41,029 nt of DNA from Bacteroidales bacterium (GTDB taxonomy: Bacteria > Bacteroidota > Bacteroidia > Bacteroidales > UBA7960). The stretch's first letter is position 1, and the number at the start of each line of letters is the position of its first letter. The position numbers and the translations under genes are program-made. The notes under the pieces are model-generated. The model was not told the DNA's origin and searched no databases. It saw nothing but the letters and a program-made list of their open reading frames with translations. Positions 8,668-16,741 of this stretch are shown here, piece after piece. The stretch covers positions 1-41,029 of the forward strand of contig PUKZ01000193.1 of assembly GCA_003550725.1 (NCBI GenBank), in the 5' to 3' direction.

Positions 8668-9049
8668 AGAAAAAAATCTATAAGGAAAATAAGGGAGTAA
8701 TTTTTTATTTAGTATTTCACCCTTAAATTACATAAACCCCTGTTTATAATAATAGTAAAGGATATTATGTTTAATGACTTAAATCTTTATTGACAGGTGA
8801 AGGGTTTCATTCTCACTTGTATGTTATAGATTGATTTTTCTATTTAACTAACAGGAAAGTTGTATATTTGTTTGAATAAAATAATCAGTACTGTCCGACA
8901 AAAATAAATTTTGAAATTTTAACCGCGCAGTAGTGTAAAATGAAATATTTTGTTTTTAAGTTTCCCCTGAAAAAACAGGTGATAAAATAAGATTACTGTT
9001 GATTTTAGTATTAAATTAAATTATAACCTTTTAAAAGTAATAAATTATT
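8668..9049. other. divergent spacer between iorA and the dipeptidase gene
   Basis: AT-rich, non-coding by inspection. On the plus strand TATATTTG at 8863-8870 fits the Bacteroidota -7 element and could drive the dipeptidase gene with a leader of about 170 bases. The leader holds a locally GC-richer patch (ACCGCGCAG near 8922) with no recognised RNA structure. Confidence 0.4.
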
Positions 9050-10306
9050 ATGCAAATCAAGTCGTTTTTATTATTTCGTTTTGTTTCTTTGTCGTTATTA
9101 ATTTTTTTCGCATGTGGTTCTCCGGATAAAGCGCAACATGAAAAGGAGGTAGTTTCAGATAGTGTAAGAGCTTCAGAAATTCATGAACAGGTTCTTACTC
9201 TGGATACGCATGCTGACACGCCGTTAATGATGATGCGTGAGGGTTTTGACATAGGTGAATATAATGATCCTCATGATGGGGGTGGCAAGGTTGATTTTCC
9301 AAGGATGTTTGAAGGAGGCCTGGATGCCGCTTTTTTTGCTGTTTATCTTTCGCAGGGTGAGTTAACGGATAAAGCTATTGAAAGAACAAGGGAGCGTACA
9401 TTAGACATATTTGATTTAATACATGATGCTTTGGATGAATATTCTGACATGGCCGGTTTGGCACTAACACCCGACGATGCATATCGGTTGAAAGAAGAGG
9501 GTATGTTGGCTATATATATTGGCCTTGAGAATGGTTATCCTATTGGGCGTGATCTGGAATGGGTTGAAAAAGTTTATGACCTTGGTGCCCGTTATATTAC
9601 CCTGTCGCATAACCGCAATAACGACATATGTGATGCGGCAACTGATCCTGACGGCCCCACGCATAACGGACTTTCGGATTTCGGTGTGGAAGTGGTTAAG
9701 GAGATGAACAGGCTTGGAATGATAGTAGATGTGAGCCATATTTCCGATGATTCTTTTTATGATGTAATAGAGGTGTCAAAAGCTCCCGTAGCAGCCACAC
9801 ATTCAAATGCGAGAGCACTGGCTGATGTACCAAGGAACATGGATGATGATATGTTGCTTACTTTAAAAGAAAATGGTGGCGTTGTGCAGGTTACTTTTGT
9901 CGGGCCGTTCTTGAAAGAGATGGATCCAAACCCCGAAAGAGAAGCTGCATTTGCAGAGTTGCGCGAAAAATGGGGCGATTACAACAAATTATCTGACGAA
10001 GAAATGGATCAGGTAAGAGAAGAATGGCAGGAAATTAATGAAAAATACCCCAGGGAACTGGCAACAGTTTCTGACTTGGTTGACCATATTGATTATATAG
10101 TTGATCTGATTGGAGTTGAGCATGTAGGTATCGGAACAGATTTTGACGGTGGCGGCGCTCTTGAAGATTGCTTTGATGTAACAGAAATAGATAATATAAC
10201 ACTTGAGCTTGTCAAAAGAGGCTATAGTAAAAAAGAAATAGAAAAAATCTGGTCAGGTAATTTTATGAGAGTATTCAGGGAAGCAAAAAAAATTGCTGCC
10301 AAATAA
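9050..10306 (+). CDS. membrane dipeptidase (peptidase M19), lipoprotein
   Basis: 418-residue zinc dipeptidase of the renal dipeptidase family, which cleaves dipeptides, including D-amino-acid-containing ones, outside the cytoplasm. A lipoprotein signal ends at Cys22 (LIFFAC). Metal-site motifs appear in order: LTLDTHADTP (His54, Asp56), the bridging Glu in IYIGLENGYPIG near residue 160, VDVSHISDD, PVAATHSNARAL and GIGTDFDGGG. All expected ligands are present, so it should be active. ATG at 9050 directly precedes the signal peptide. It is 64 bases upstream of acpH in the same direction, possibly sharing a transcript, though the functions look unrelated. Confidence 0.92.
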   Translation: MQIKSFLLFRFVSLSLLIFFACGSPDKAQHEKEVVSDSVRASEIHEQVLTLDTHADTPLMMMREGFDIGEYNDPHDGGGKVDFPRMFEGGLDAAFFAVYLSQGELTDKAIERTRERTLDIFDLIHDALDEYSDMAGLALTPDDAYRLKEEGMLAIYIGLENGYPIGRDLEWVEKVYDLGARYITLSHNRNNDICDAATDPDGPTHNGLSDFGVEVVKEMNRLGMIVDVSHISDDSFYDVIEVSKAPVAATHSNARALADVPRNMDDDMLLTLKENGGVVQVTFVGPFLKEMDPNPEREAAFAELREKWGDYNKLSDEEMDQVREEWQEINEKYPRELATVSDLVDHIDYIVDLIGVEHVGIGTDFDGGGALEDCFDVTEIDNITLELVKRGYSKKEIEKIWSGNFMRVFREAKKIAAK

Positions 10307-10370
10307 CAAAATGCTTTAATGCATTCTCCGGTTAGTTTACTAACAAGGCTTTTGTCGCAAAACCGTAAAG

Positions 10371-10955
10371 ATGAATTTTTTAGCTCATTTATATTTGTCA
10401 GGTGATGATGAAGATCTTATATTGGGCAATTTTATTGCTGATATGGTTAAGGGCAAGCAGATTGACAAGTTTAGCCCCGGTATTGTGAAAGGCATACAAA
10501 TGCACAGGAAGATTGATGAATACACCGATGAGCATCCGGTAGTGGCTCAAAGCAAAAATCGGTTAAGAAGCACGTATCGTCATTATTCGCCGGTTGTTGT
10601 GGATATGTACTATGATCATTTTCTTGCAAAAAACTGGAATGATTATTCTTTATTACCAATTGACAGATTTTTGAATAACGCTTACAACGTATTGTTGGCA
10701 AAATATATGATGCTTCCCTCACGTGCACAAAGAATACTGCCTTTTATGATAAGCTCTAATTGGCTTGTTAATTATGGAGACTTAAAAAGGTTGCAAAAAA
10801 ATTTTGAGGGCCTTGCAAGAAGAACTCCTTTTGAATCAGGAATGGAAAATGCTGTTAATGATCTAGTTAAAGATTACAATGATTATTTAAAAGAGTTTAG
10901 GGATTTTTTTCCCCAGTTGATTGATTTTGTTGAAAAAATTAAAATCAAACAGTAG
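10371..10955 (+). CDS. acpH: acyl carrier protein phosphodiesterase
   Basis: 194 residues matching the AcpH/YajB family, which removes 4'-phosphopantetheine from holo-ACP. The N-terminus MNFLAHLYLSGDD, then LGNFIADMVKG, IQMHRKIDEYTDEHP and VVDMYYDHFLAKNW carry the His/Asp residues of this HD-like helical fold. Length equals the family norm of about 193. ATG at 10371 is supported by the invariant MNFLAH start. It is probably co-transcribed with the M19 gene. Transcription from here runs into the MITE-like element and then the terminator near 11290. Confidence 0.9.
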   Translation: MNFLAHLYLSGDDEDLILGNFIADMVKGKQIDKFSPGIVKGIQMHRKIDEYTDEHPVVAQSKNRLRSTYRHYSPVVVDMYYDHFLAKNWNDYSLLPIDRFLNNAYNVLLAKYMMLPSRAQRILPFMISSNWLVNYGDLKRLQKNFEGLARRTPFESGMENAVNDLVKDYNDYLKEFRDFFPQLIDFVEKIKIKQ

Positions 10956-11020
10956 TTAATATTATAATCACGGTAAATTTTTAACTGATTGATTCTTGAT
11001 TCTAAACATTTAAATATAAT

Positions 11021-11273
11021 AAATTCAGAACTCCTGATCCGTGTGCTGTATTTCAGCAAGTTATGCGTTTTGTTTCTCAAAATATATATGTCGCAATAAA
11101 ATAACAAATTGCAAGTAACAAATAACAAATAACAAACAAACTATTCTAACTTGTTTTGGTCATTGAGATTTTGAAGATTGAATATTATTTGTTTTTTGAA
11201 TTTTGAATTTTGGGATTTAATTATGTTAGAAATACGACAATTTATTTTGCGACGCATAAGGAGTTCTGAAATT
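11021..11273. repeat. MITE-like fold-back element, about 250 bases
   Basis: The outer inverted repeat is CAGAACTCCT (11026-11035) against AGGAGTTCTG (11259-11268), extended by A/T-rich matches on the outside. Inside lie matching TATGCGT (11062-11068) / ACGCATA (11252-11258) and a GTCGCAA / TTGCGAC pair. The right arm is contiguous while the left arm has two insertions of about 20-26 bases. The centre has AACAAATAACAAAT short tandem repeats (about 11098-11135) and a TTTTGAATTTTGAATTTTG run (about 11196-11214), also roughly complementary. No coding capacity. It sits between two convergent genes. Confidence 0.65.
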
Positions 11274-11286
11274 ATAAATAAAAAAA

Positions 11287-11323
11287 GGGGGTTTCGTTAA
11301 ATTACGAAAGCCCCCGTTTTTTT
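11287..11323. terminator. bidirectional intrinsic terminator
   Basis: A GC-rich stem GGGGGTTTCGT / ACGAAAGCCCCC with one bulged base and a short AT loop, flanked by A-run (left) and T-run (right). It can end transcripts from acpH on the plus strand and from the M3 peptidase gene on the minus strand. Confidence 0.85.
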
Positions 11324-11345
11324 ATACTGTATCTGTTAAAAACAG

Positions 11346-13451
11346 TTATTTCAATCCGCTTCTTTTAAGGAAGGGTTCAATAGATGGTTCTTCACCTCTG
11401 AATTTAACGTAAGCATCCATTCCTTCATAAATGGCATTTTTTGCCATAATATATTTCCGAAACTTTTCTGCCAGTTCCTGATCAAAAATATCATTTGTTT
11501 CCTTAAATGCTTCAAATGCATCGGCATCTAATACTCCAGCCCAGCGATAGACATAATATCCTGCAGCGTAGCCGGGACCGAAAATATGTTGAAAATTAGT
11601 TGTTCGGTACCTTGGTATAATTTCATCAATGAGCCCTATGCGTTTCATTGATTCTATTTCAAATTCATTTACGTCTATATCGGGATTAATTTCAGTGGTA
11701 TGCCAGTCCATGTCAAGAATAGCTGCAGCGAAATACTCGGTTTGAATAAAACCCTGGTTGAAAAACTCACTTTTTTTAATTTTATCTATCAGCTCATCAG
11801 GTATGGGTTCGCCTGTTTCGTAGTGAATAGCGTATTCCTTAAGTAATTCAGGTTGGCCGGCATAATTTTCAAGCATTTGTGAGGGTAATTCAACGAAGTC
11901 TCGGGGCACACTTCTTCTTGTTCTGTTATAACGTCCTTCAGCAAAGAAATTATGCAAGGCATGCCCAAATTCATGGAAATAGGTAGTTGTTTCGTCCCAG
12001 CTGAGCATAGCAGGCTTGTCGCCGGTTGGACGAGTAAAATTCATCACTATTGTAACAATAGGTGCTATTTTTTCTCCATTTTCATAACCACCGCTTCTAT
12101 AAGTGCCACACCATGCACCACTGCGTTTTCCGGGTCTTGGATGAGGATCAATATAAAGTATGCCAAGGTGACTGCCGTCATTGTCGAATACTTCAAAAGC
12201 TTCAACCTCTTCATGGTAAACCGGAACCTCCGGACGTTCTTTAAAAGTCAGCCCATAAAGCTTATTAGCCAGTTTAAAATTACCCTCACGTACATTGTCA
12301 ATTGTAAAATAGGGCTTGATCTCATCATCATCAAGGTCGTATCTTTCTTTGCGAATTATTTCAGAATAATACCACCAGTCCCAGGCTTCAAGATCAAAGT
12401 CTTCTCCTTCGCGGTCAATTATTGCCTGCATATCATCACGTTCTTGTTTTGCTCTTTCAAGTGCAGGATCCCATACTTCATATAAGAAATCATAAACATT
12501 TTCAGGGTTTTCTGCCATCTGTACATCGGTAAAAAACTCGGCATAATTTTCAAAACCAAGCTTTCTTGACATATCCTGGCGTAATTCAAGCAACTCTATG
12601 AAGAGTTCTTTATTGTCATGCTCGTTATCATTGTCGCCGCGATTTATGTAAGCTTTAAAAATCTTTTCGCGCAGATCACGGCGTTCTGAATGCTGAAGAA
12701 AAGGAACCCAACTGGGTGTGGATAAAGTAAACACCCACTTACCTTCTTTATCGGCTTTTTTAGCTTCTTCAGCAGCAGCATCGATAACATGGCCAGGTAG
12801 CCCAATAAGATCATCTTCATCTTCAAGTATTAATTTGAAATCATTGTTTTCAGCAAGTAAATTTTCACGTAGCTCAAGTGATACCATTGACATACGTTCA
12901 CTGATCTTTTTTAACTTTTCACGTTCTTCCTCGGGAAGAGCTATGCCATTACGCTCAAAATCCTGGTAAATTTTTTCAACAAGACGTTCTTGTTCTACAT
13001 CAAGATCCATATTATCAAGATTTTCATAAACCTCTTCAATCCTGTTGAACAGATCCATGTTAAAACGAATAGAATTGCTGTGTTCTGATAACATAGGAGT
13101 AGTTTCACGTGCTATTTCCTGCAAACGCTCATTTGTTTCAGCACCCCTTAAACCACCAAAAATACGACTTACCCTTGTCAACAATTCACCTGCATTGTCA
13201 AATGCAACAATAGTATTTTCAAAATCAGGTGCTTCAGGATTTTCAATAATAGCGTCAATTTCATCCTTATGCTTGCTTATAGCTTCCTTAATAGCAGGCA
13301 AAAAATGCTCATCTTCTATTTTGTCAAAAGGGGGAGCATTAAATGGAGTATCAAACTCCATTAAAAGCGGGTTTTCTTTTTTTTCTTCCTCCGGGGCACA
13401 ACCAACAAAAACCATAATCATGGTAATTAATAAAACACTTATTTTCTTCAT
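11346..13451 (-). CDS. M3 family metallopeptidase (Dcp-like), lipoprotein
   Basis: 701-residue zinc oligopeptidase of the thimet/Dcp family (E. coli Dcp has 681 residues), which trims peptides. The signal ends at a good lipobox, VFVGC (Cys18), so it should be membrane-anchored in the envelope rather than cytosolic. The long helical N-terminal part (about 30-430) precedes the catalytic domain with TYFHEFGHALHNFF (HExxH), the third ligand region ENYAGQPELL and FGPGYAAGYYVYRWAGVLDADAFEAF, which is typical of Dcp. The Dcp (dipeptidyl carboxypeptidase) versus OpdA distinction is inferred from length and the lipoprotein form. It is monocistronic, with a terminator right downstream and an inverted repeat upstream (13526-13577). 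Confidence 0.93.
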   Translation of the reverse strand: MKKISVLLITMIMVFVGCAPEEEKKENPLLMEFDTPFNAPPFDKIEDEHFLPAIKEAISKHKDEIDAIIENPEAPDFENTIVAFDNAGELLTRVSRIFGGLRGAETNERLQEIARETTPMLSEHSNSIRFNMDLFNRIEEVYENLDNMDLDVEQERLVEKIYQDFERNGIALPEEEREKLKKISERMSMVSLELRENLLAENNDFKLILEDEDDLIGLPGHVIDAAAEEAKKADKEGKWVFTLSTPSWVPFLQHSERRDLREKIFKAYINRGDNDNEHDNKELFIELLELRQDMSRKLGFENYAEFFTDVQMAENPENVYDFLYEVWDPALERAKQERDDMQAIIDREGEDFDLEAWDWWYYSEIIRKERYDLDDDEIKPYFTIDNVREGNFKLANKLYGLTFKERPEVPVYHEEVEAFEVFDNDGSHLGILYIDPHPRPGKRSGAWCGTYRSGGYENGEKIAPIVTIVMNFTRPTGDKPAMLSWDETTTYFHEFGHALHNFFAEGRYNRTRRSVPRDFVELPSQMLENYAGQPELLKEYAIHYETGEPIPDELIDKIKKSEFFNQGFIQTEYFAAAILDMDWHTTEINPDIDVNEFEIESMKRIGLIDEIIPRYRTTNFQHIFGPGYAAGYYVYRWAGVLDADAFEAFKETNDIFDQELAEKFRKYIMAKNAIYEGMDAYVKFRGEEPSIEPFLKRSGLK

Positions 13452-13525
13452 AATTAATTTTTTTGAAATAAATAATACAACATCGATTTAAAAAGCAATA
13501 TTAATCATTTTTTTTGCGTACAATA

Positions 13526-13577
13526 CAACATTTTGGTATATTTTTGGTAAATGTTCTAAATTATATCCAAAATGTTG
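13526..13577. repeat. 11-base inverted repeat upstream of the M3 peptidase gene
   Basis: CAACATTTTGG (13526-13536) and CCAAAATGTTG (13567-13577) are perfect complements 30 bases apart, located 75-126 bases before the peptidase start. The space between is AT-rich with a second TTTGGTAA. It could be an operator with two half-sites or the remains of a small fold-back element. Confidence 0.5.
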
Positions 13578-13687
13578 CTAAACAAGAGTTTCTAAAACCG
13601 GTATATATGCATATAAAGAATATTATTGGAATTATATTTTTTTATTAACTGGGCAGCATCTGTTTATTCTGACCGGGTTTTTCTTTT

Positions 13688-13724
13688 AAAAAAATCTTAT
13701 ATTACCGGTTATAAAACCAGTAAT
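13688..13724 (-). terminator. intrinsic terminator of the nitroreductase gene
   Basis: Stem ATTACCGGTT (13701-13710) / AACCAGTAAT (13715-13724), 9 of 10 paired, with an ATAA loop. Reading the minus strand it is followed by a run of seven T. It lies about 35 bases after the nitroreductase stop. Confidence 0.7.
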
Positions 13725-13758
13725 AAATACTACCCTGCATATATAAATAAAAAGATAG

Positions 13759-14415
13759 TTATTCTTTGGGATATCCTACTGTTTGAGCAAATATTACATG
13801 CTGATGATCTTTAAGTTTAAGGGTTTTATGAATTTTATCCCTGTCAATTGCACCTCTTACAACCGTTGCTAAACCTTCTGATGCACAATAAAGATAAATA
13901 TTTTGGGAGATATAACCGGCATGGTTTGCTGCATAGAAACTTTTAATTTCTTCATCAATACCATCACTCATTTTTTTGTAATCCGAGACATAGACAAAAT
14001 TTACCGGTGCTTCTTTAACAAAATTCTGGCTTCCTGTATACTTGCGAATATCTTCACCCCCCTTGCGTATCAGGGCATGTTTGTTATGATCATATAAAAA
14101 CCATCCCTCAGCCAAAACTACATATATGTCAATATCCTGCCAGTTACGGGCAGAAGGTGCTGTACGCAAACCTTTTTCAGTGCGCGAAATACCGAAAGCA
14201 GCCCATAGCAGGTCAGATAATTTTTGCTCGCTTAGCTTGGCAGTACTATATTCGCGAGAGCTTTCACGCGATTTTAATGCATCCAGCAAAGGCATGCCGC
14301 CAGAGGTGTTTGGCTCAGGCAACTTTAATATATCAGAGTCTGTTGCCATTGTGCAAAGCGAAAAAATAAAAAATATAAAAATAAATAATAAACCGTTAAA
14401 ATAATAATGCTTCAT
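13759..14415 (-). CDS. exported nitroreductase-family (SagB/ThcOx-type) protein
   Basis: 218 residues with a hydrophobic N-terminal signal (about 6-24) and a nitroreductase/FMN-fold domain. Motifs are ALKSRESSREYSTAKLSEQ with the basic residues of the FMN phosphate site, LSDLLWAAFGISR, TAPSARNWQDIDIYVV and the C-terminal VRGAIDR...HVIFAQTVGYPKE. This matches the SagB-type oxidoreductase branch, known both as azoline dehydrogenases and as stand-alone proteins. No peptide-modification partners (YcaO, LanB-like) are nearby, so the substrate is unknown. The signal implies function outside the cytoplasm. It lies 79 bases after kynU in the same direction and ends in a terminator, so the two may form an operon. 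Confidence 0.82.
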   Translation of the reverse strand: MKHYYFNGLLFIFIFFIFSLCTMATDSDILKLPEPNTSGGMPLLDALKSRESSREYSTAKLSEQKLSDLLWAAFGISRTEKGLRTAPSARNWQDIDIYVVLAEGWFLYDHNKHALIRKGGEDIRKYTGSQNFVKEAPVNFVYVSDYKKMSDGIDEEIKSFYAANHAGYISQNIYLYCASEGLATVVRGAIDRDKIHKTLKLKDHQHVIFAQTVGYPKE

Positions 14416-14494
14416 ATAAAAGGAATTTTATGTAAAAAAATAAGAAATTTTTGTCATTATTTTATTTCTGTTTAAAAATAACTTCTGATTGCAA

Positions 14495-15781
14495 TCATGT
14501 TACATATTTATTTTGCTTATCATATAATTCGTATTCTTTTTTATCAATTATTTCCTTTAAAGTTTCTACAACTTCCCAAACTTCTTCAAATGTGTTATAT
14601 AGTGCCACGGGTGCAATACGAATAATATTTGGCGGTCTTAAGTCAGGTATAATACCTTTTTGTTTTAAAGCTTCATTTATTCTTATTGCTTCAGGATGTT
14701 CAATTGCAATATGTCCGCCTCTTTTTTCTTCAGCTAATGGGGTAACAATTTTGCAATCTTTGTATTTTGAAATAATTTTTTTCTGCAGCAATTCGGCAAG
14801 TAAAGAAGTTAGTTTAAGGGATTTTTTTCTAATGTTGCATATTCCTGCCTCAAATATAATTTTCAATGAACCTTCTATGGCGGAAGATCCAAGGATGCCG
14901 GGAGAAGATATTTGCCATCTTCCGGCATTTGGTGAGGGAATGAATTCCTGCAACATATCAAACTGCTTTTCTTTTTGATAGCCAACCCAACCTGCCAATA
15001 AGGGTTGTTTATTGAAATGTTTTTTGTTGACATAATAAAATGCTGCTGATCCCGGCCCTCCGTTCAAATACTTATAGCTGCACCATAAAGCAAAATCAAC
15101 ATCCCATTCATTAAAACTGTGATCTATTGCACCTACCGAATGGCTACAGTCAAATCCAATGCAAATATTGCGTTTGTGGGCTTCGGCAGTGAGAAGCTCC
15201 ATATTCAGTAATTGTCCGGTGCTATATATAACAGATGGCAAGAACACTAATGCTGTTTCATCATCCATTAAGTCAACAATATGTTGCTCATTTAAAAGGC
15301 CGTTTTTATCGGCTTTTGCCAGCACAAGGTGTTTGCCGGGGTCAAAGCCCCTTAATTTTAACTGTCCTTTTAAAGCATATATATCTGAGGGAAAGTTAAG
15401 TTCGTCGGCCAGTATTTTAACTTTTTTCCCATGGGGATTATAGAAACTGCTTACCAGGGCATGGATGTTTATGGTTGTTGTGCCGCTTAAAATAACTTCT
15501 TCAGGCCTGGCACCAACAATGGTTGCTGCTAAAGCCCCCATCTCTTCGGCAAACCAGAACCAGGGACGTTCCCCTTCCATCCACCCTTTTATTCCAAGTG
15601 TTTTCCACTCCTGAAGCAATCTCAATAAACTCTTTTCCGAGTCTTTCGAAAGCAACCCCAGTGAATTACCATCCATATATATAGTTCTGTGAGGAATATA
15701 AAAACGACTACGAAAACCGGCAAGATCATCTTTTTTATCTAATGAAAGAATGTTTTCTTTTGTAATGTTATCCTCATACAT
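14495..15781 (-). CDS. kynU: kynureninase
   Basis: PLP enzyme that splits kynurenine (or 3-hydroxykynurenine) into anthranilate (or 3-hydroxyanthranilate) and alanine, in Trp breakdown or NAD synthesis from Trp. The 428 residues fit the family. Visible motifs: IYMDGNSLG near 34-42 and GWMEGERPWFWFAE near 66-79. Residues 211-215 (DCSHS) include the PLP-pairing Asp, and the Schiff-base lysine is Lys237 in WCSYKYLNGGPGS. The C-terminal RPPNIIRIAPVALYNTFEEV is also typical. No kynurenine formamidase, tryptophan dioxygenase or kynurenine monooxygenase gene is in the window, so the rest of the pathway must be elsewhere or kynurenine is imported. Confidence 0.95.
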   Translation of the reverse strand: MYEDNITKENILSLDKKDDLAGFRSRFYIPHRTIYMDGNSLGLLSKDSEKSLLRLLQEWKTLGIKGWMEGERPWFWFAEEMGALAATIVGARPEEVILSGTTTINIHALVSSFYNPHGKKVKILADELNFPSDIYALKGQLKLRGFDPGKHLVLAKADKNGLLNEQHIVDLMDDETALVFLPSVIYSTGQLLNMELLTAEAHKRNICIGFDCSHSVGAIDHSFNEWDVDFALWCSYKYLNGGPGSAAFYYVNKKHFNKQPLLAGWVGYQKEKQFDMLQEFIPSPNAGRWQISSPGILGSSAIEGSLKIIFEAGICNIRKKSLKLTSLLAELLQKKIISKYKDCKIVTPLAEEKRGGHIAIEHPEAIRINEALKQKGIIPDLRPPNIIRIAPVALYNTFEEVWEVVETLKEIIDKKEYELYDKQNKYVT

Positions 15782-15892
15782 GGTTTTGTAGTTTTTATTC
15801 AGTGGTTAATTAACTTAACCTGTTATTATTTATTTTCAAGACGCTAAAAATATTGATAAAGTTAAATATTAAAATAACAGAAGCTGGAGCTG

Positions 15893-16648
15893 TTAACCTG
15901 TAATTATTATTTCTTCGTCTTTTAAATCCTGTTCTCCCCTGTATTTTAGAAAGAGTCTTGCGGTTGTAATTACATCTTTATTGCAATAATCGGCTATTCT
16001 TTGCAGATCGTTTTCATTCCAATATACATTTGCAACATCTTTGCCTGAGATGTCATCTTTAGGTGTTGGAATATCAAAAACAGCAGCCATTAAATCAAGT
16101 GAGGTGTAATTTTTGAAATCGCCAAATTTCCAAAGGTCCATTGTATCCAAAAAACGTGTTTCCCACGGCTTTTTTGCGAAATTATTGAGTAAATAAGGCA
16201 GTTTTATGTCATTAATCAGCATACGTCTCGAAAGGTAGGGAAAATCAAATTCTTTTCCATTATGGCCGCAGAGAAAATTATTAGGACTATTAAAATGCTC
16301 TTCCAGCATTTGTTTAAATTCTGAGAGAAGTTGTTTTTCATCATCGTTGCTAAAAGCCTTAACCCTGAATACTTTTTCATCGTTGGCTGCTGTATGAAAA
16401 AATCCTGCCGAAACACAGATAATTTTGCCAAATTCGGCATAAATACCTGCCTTTTCAAAAAAAAGATCTTTAGCAGGCTTTTCTTCCTGCTGACTTAATC
16501 TGTCGACTTTTTTTTCCCATAAAGGTTTAAAAATTTCGGGTAGCTCATCAAAGCTTGCACGCATAGGTACTGTTTCCACATCCAGAAATAATATTTTTTC
16601 TAAATTAATGGAATAAAAGTCGTTTTTGTTATCATAATTTCCATTCAT
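15893..16648 (-). CDS. PolB-like 3'-5' exonuclease (DnaQ fold)
   Basis: 251 residues resembling the family of predicted stand-alone 3'-5' exonucleases related to the proofreading domain of family B polymerases. Exo I is ILFLDVETVP (Asp23, Glu25). Exo II lies in LCGHNGKEFDFPYLSRR with Asp near residue 137. Exo III is near the end in RIADYCNKDVITTARLF, giving the Tyr-x3-Asp of DEDDy enzymes. A two-metal DNA or RNA 3' trimming activity is expected; the substrate is unknown. There is no signal peptide. It lies between kynU and the OmpA protein in the same direction with gaps of about 100 bases and no clear functional link. Confidence 0.85.
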   Translation of the reverse strand: MNGNYDNKNDFYSINLEKILFLDVETVPMRASFDELPEIFKPLWEKKVDRLSQQEEKPAKDLFFEKAGIYAEFGKIICVSAGFFHTAANDEKVFRVKAFSNDDEKQLLSEFKQMLEEHFNSPNNFLCGHNGKEFDFPYLSRRMLINDIKLPYLLNNFAKKPWETRFLDTMDLWKFGDFKNYTSLDLMAAVFDIPTPKDDISGKDVANVYWNENDLQRIADYCNKDVITTARLFLKYRGEQDLKDEEIIITG

Positions 16649-16741
16649 GAAAATATTCAGTTAGTTTTTTGTTGGTTAATTATTTCTGTTAAAGCACTTT
16701 GTTTAATATTATGCTTATGGTGCTGTTTAACAGTTTGATCA

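Noticed and set aside
8889-8906. ACTGTCCGACAAA as the end of an insertion sequence
   Set aside because: It looks vaguely like some IS ends, but there is no partner repeat, transposase or target duplication nearby.
11952-12485. 177-codon plus-strand frame opposite the M3 peptidase
   Set aside because: It overlaps the HEFGH catalytic region on the other strand; no start signal or family features.
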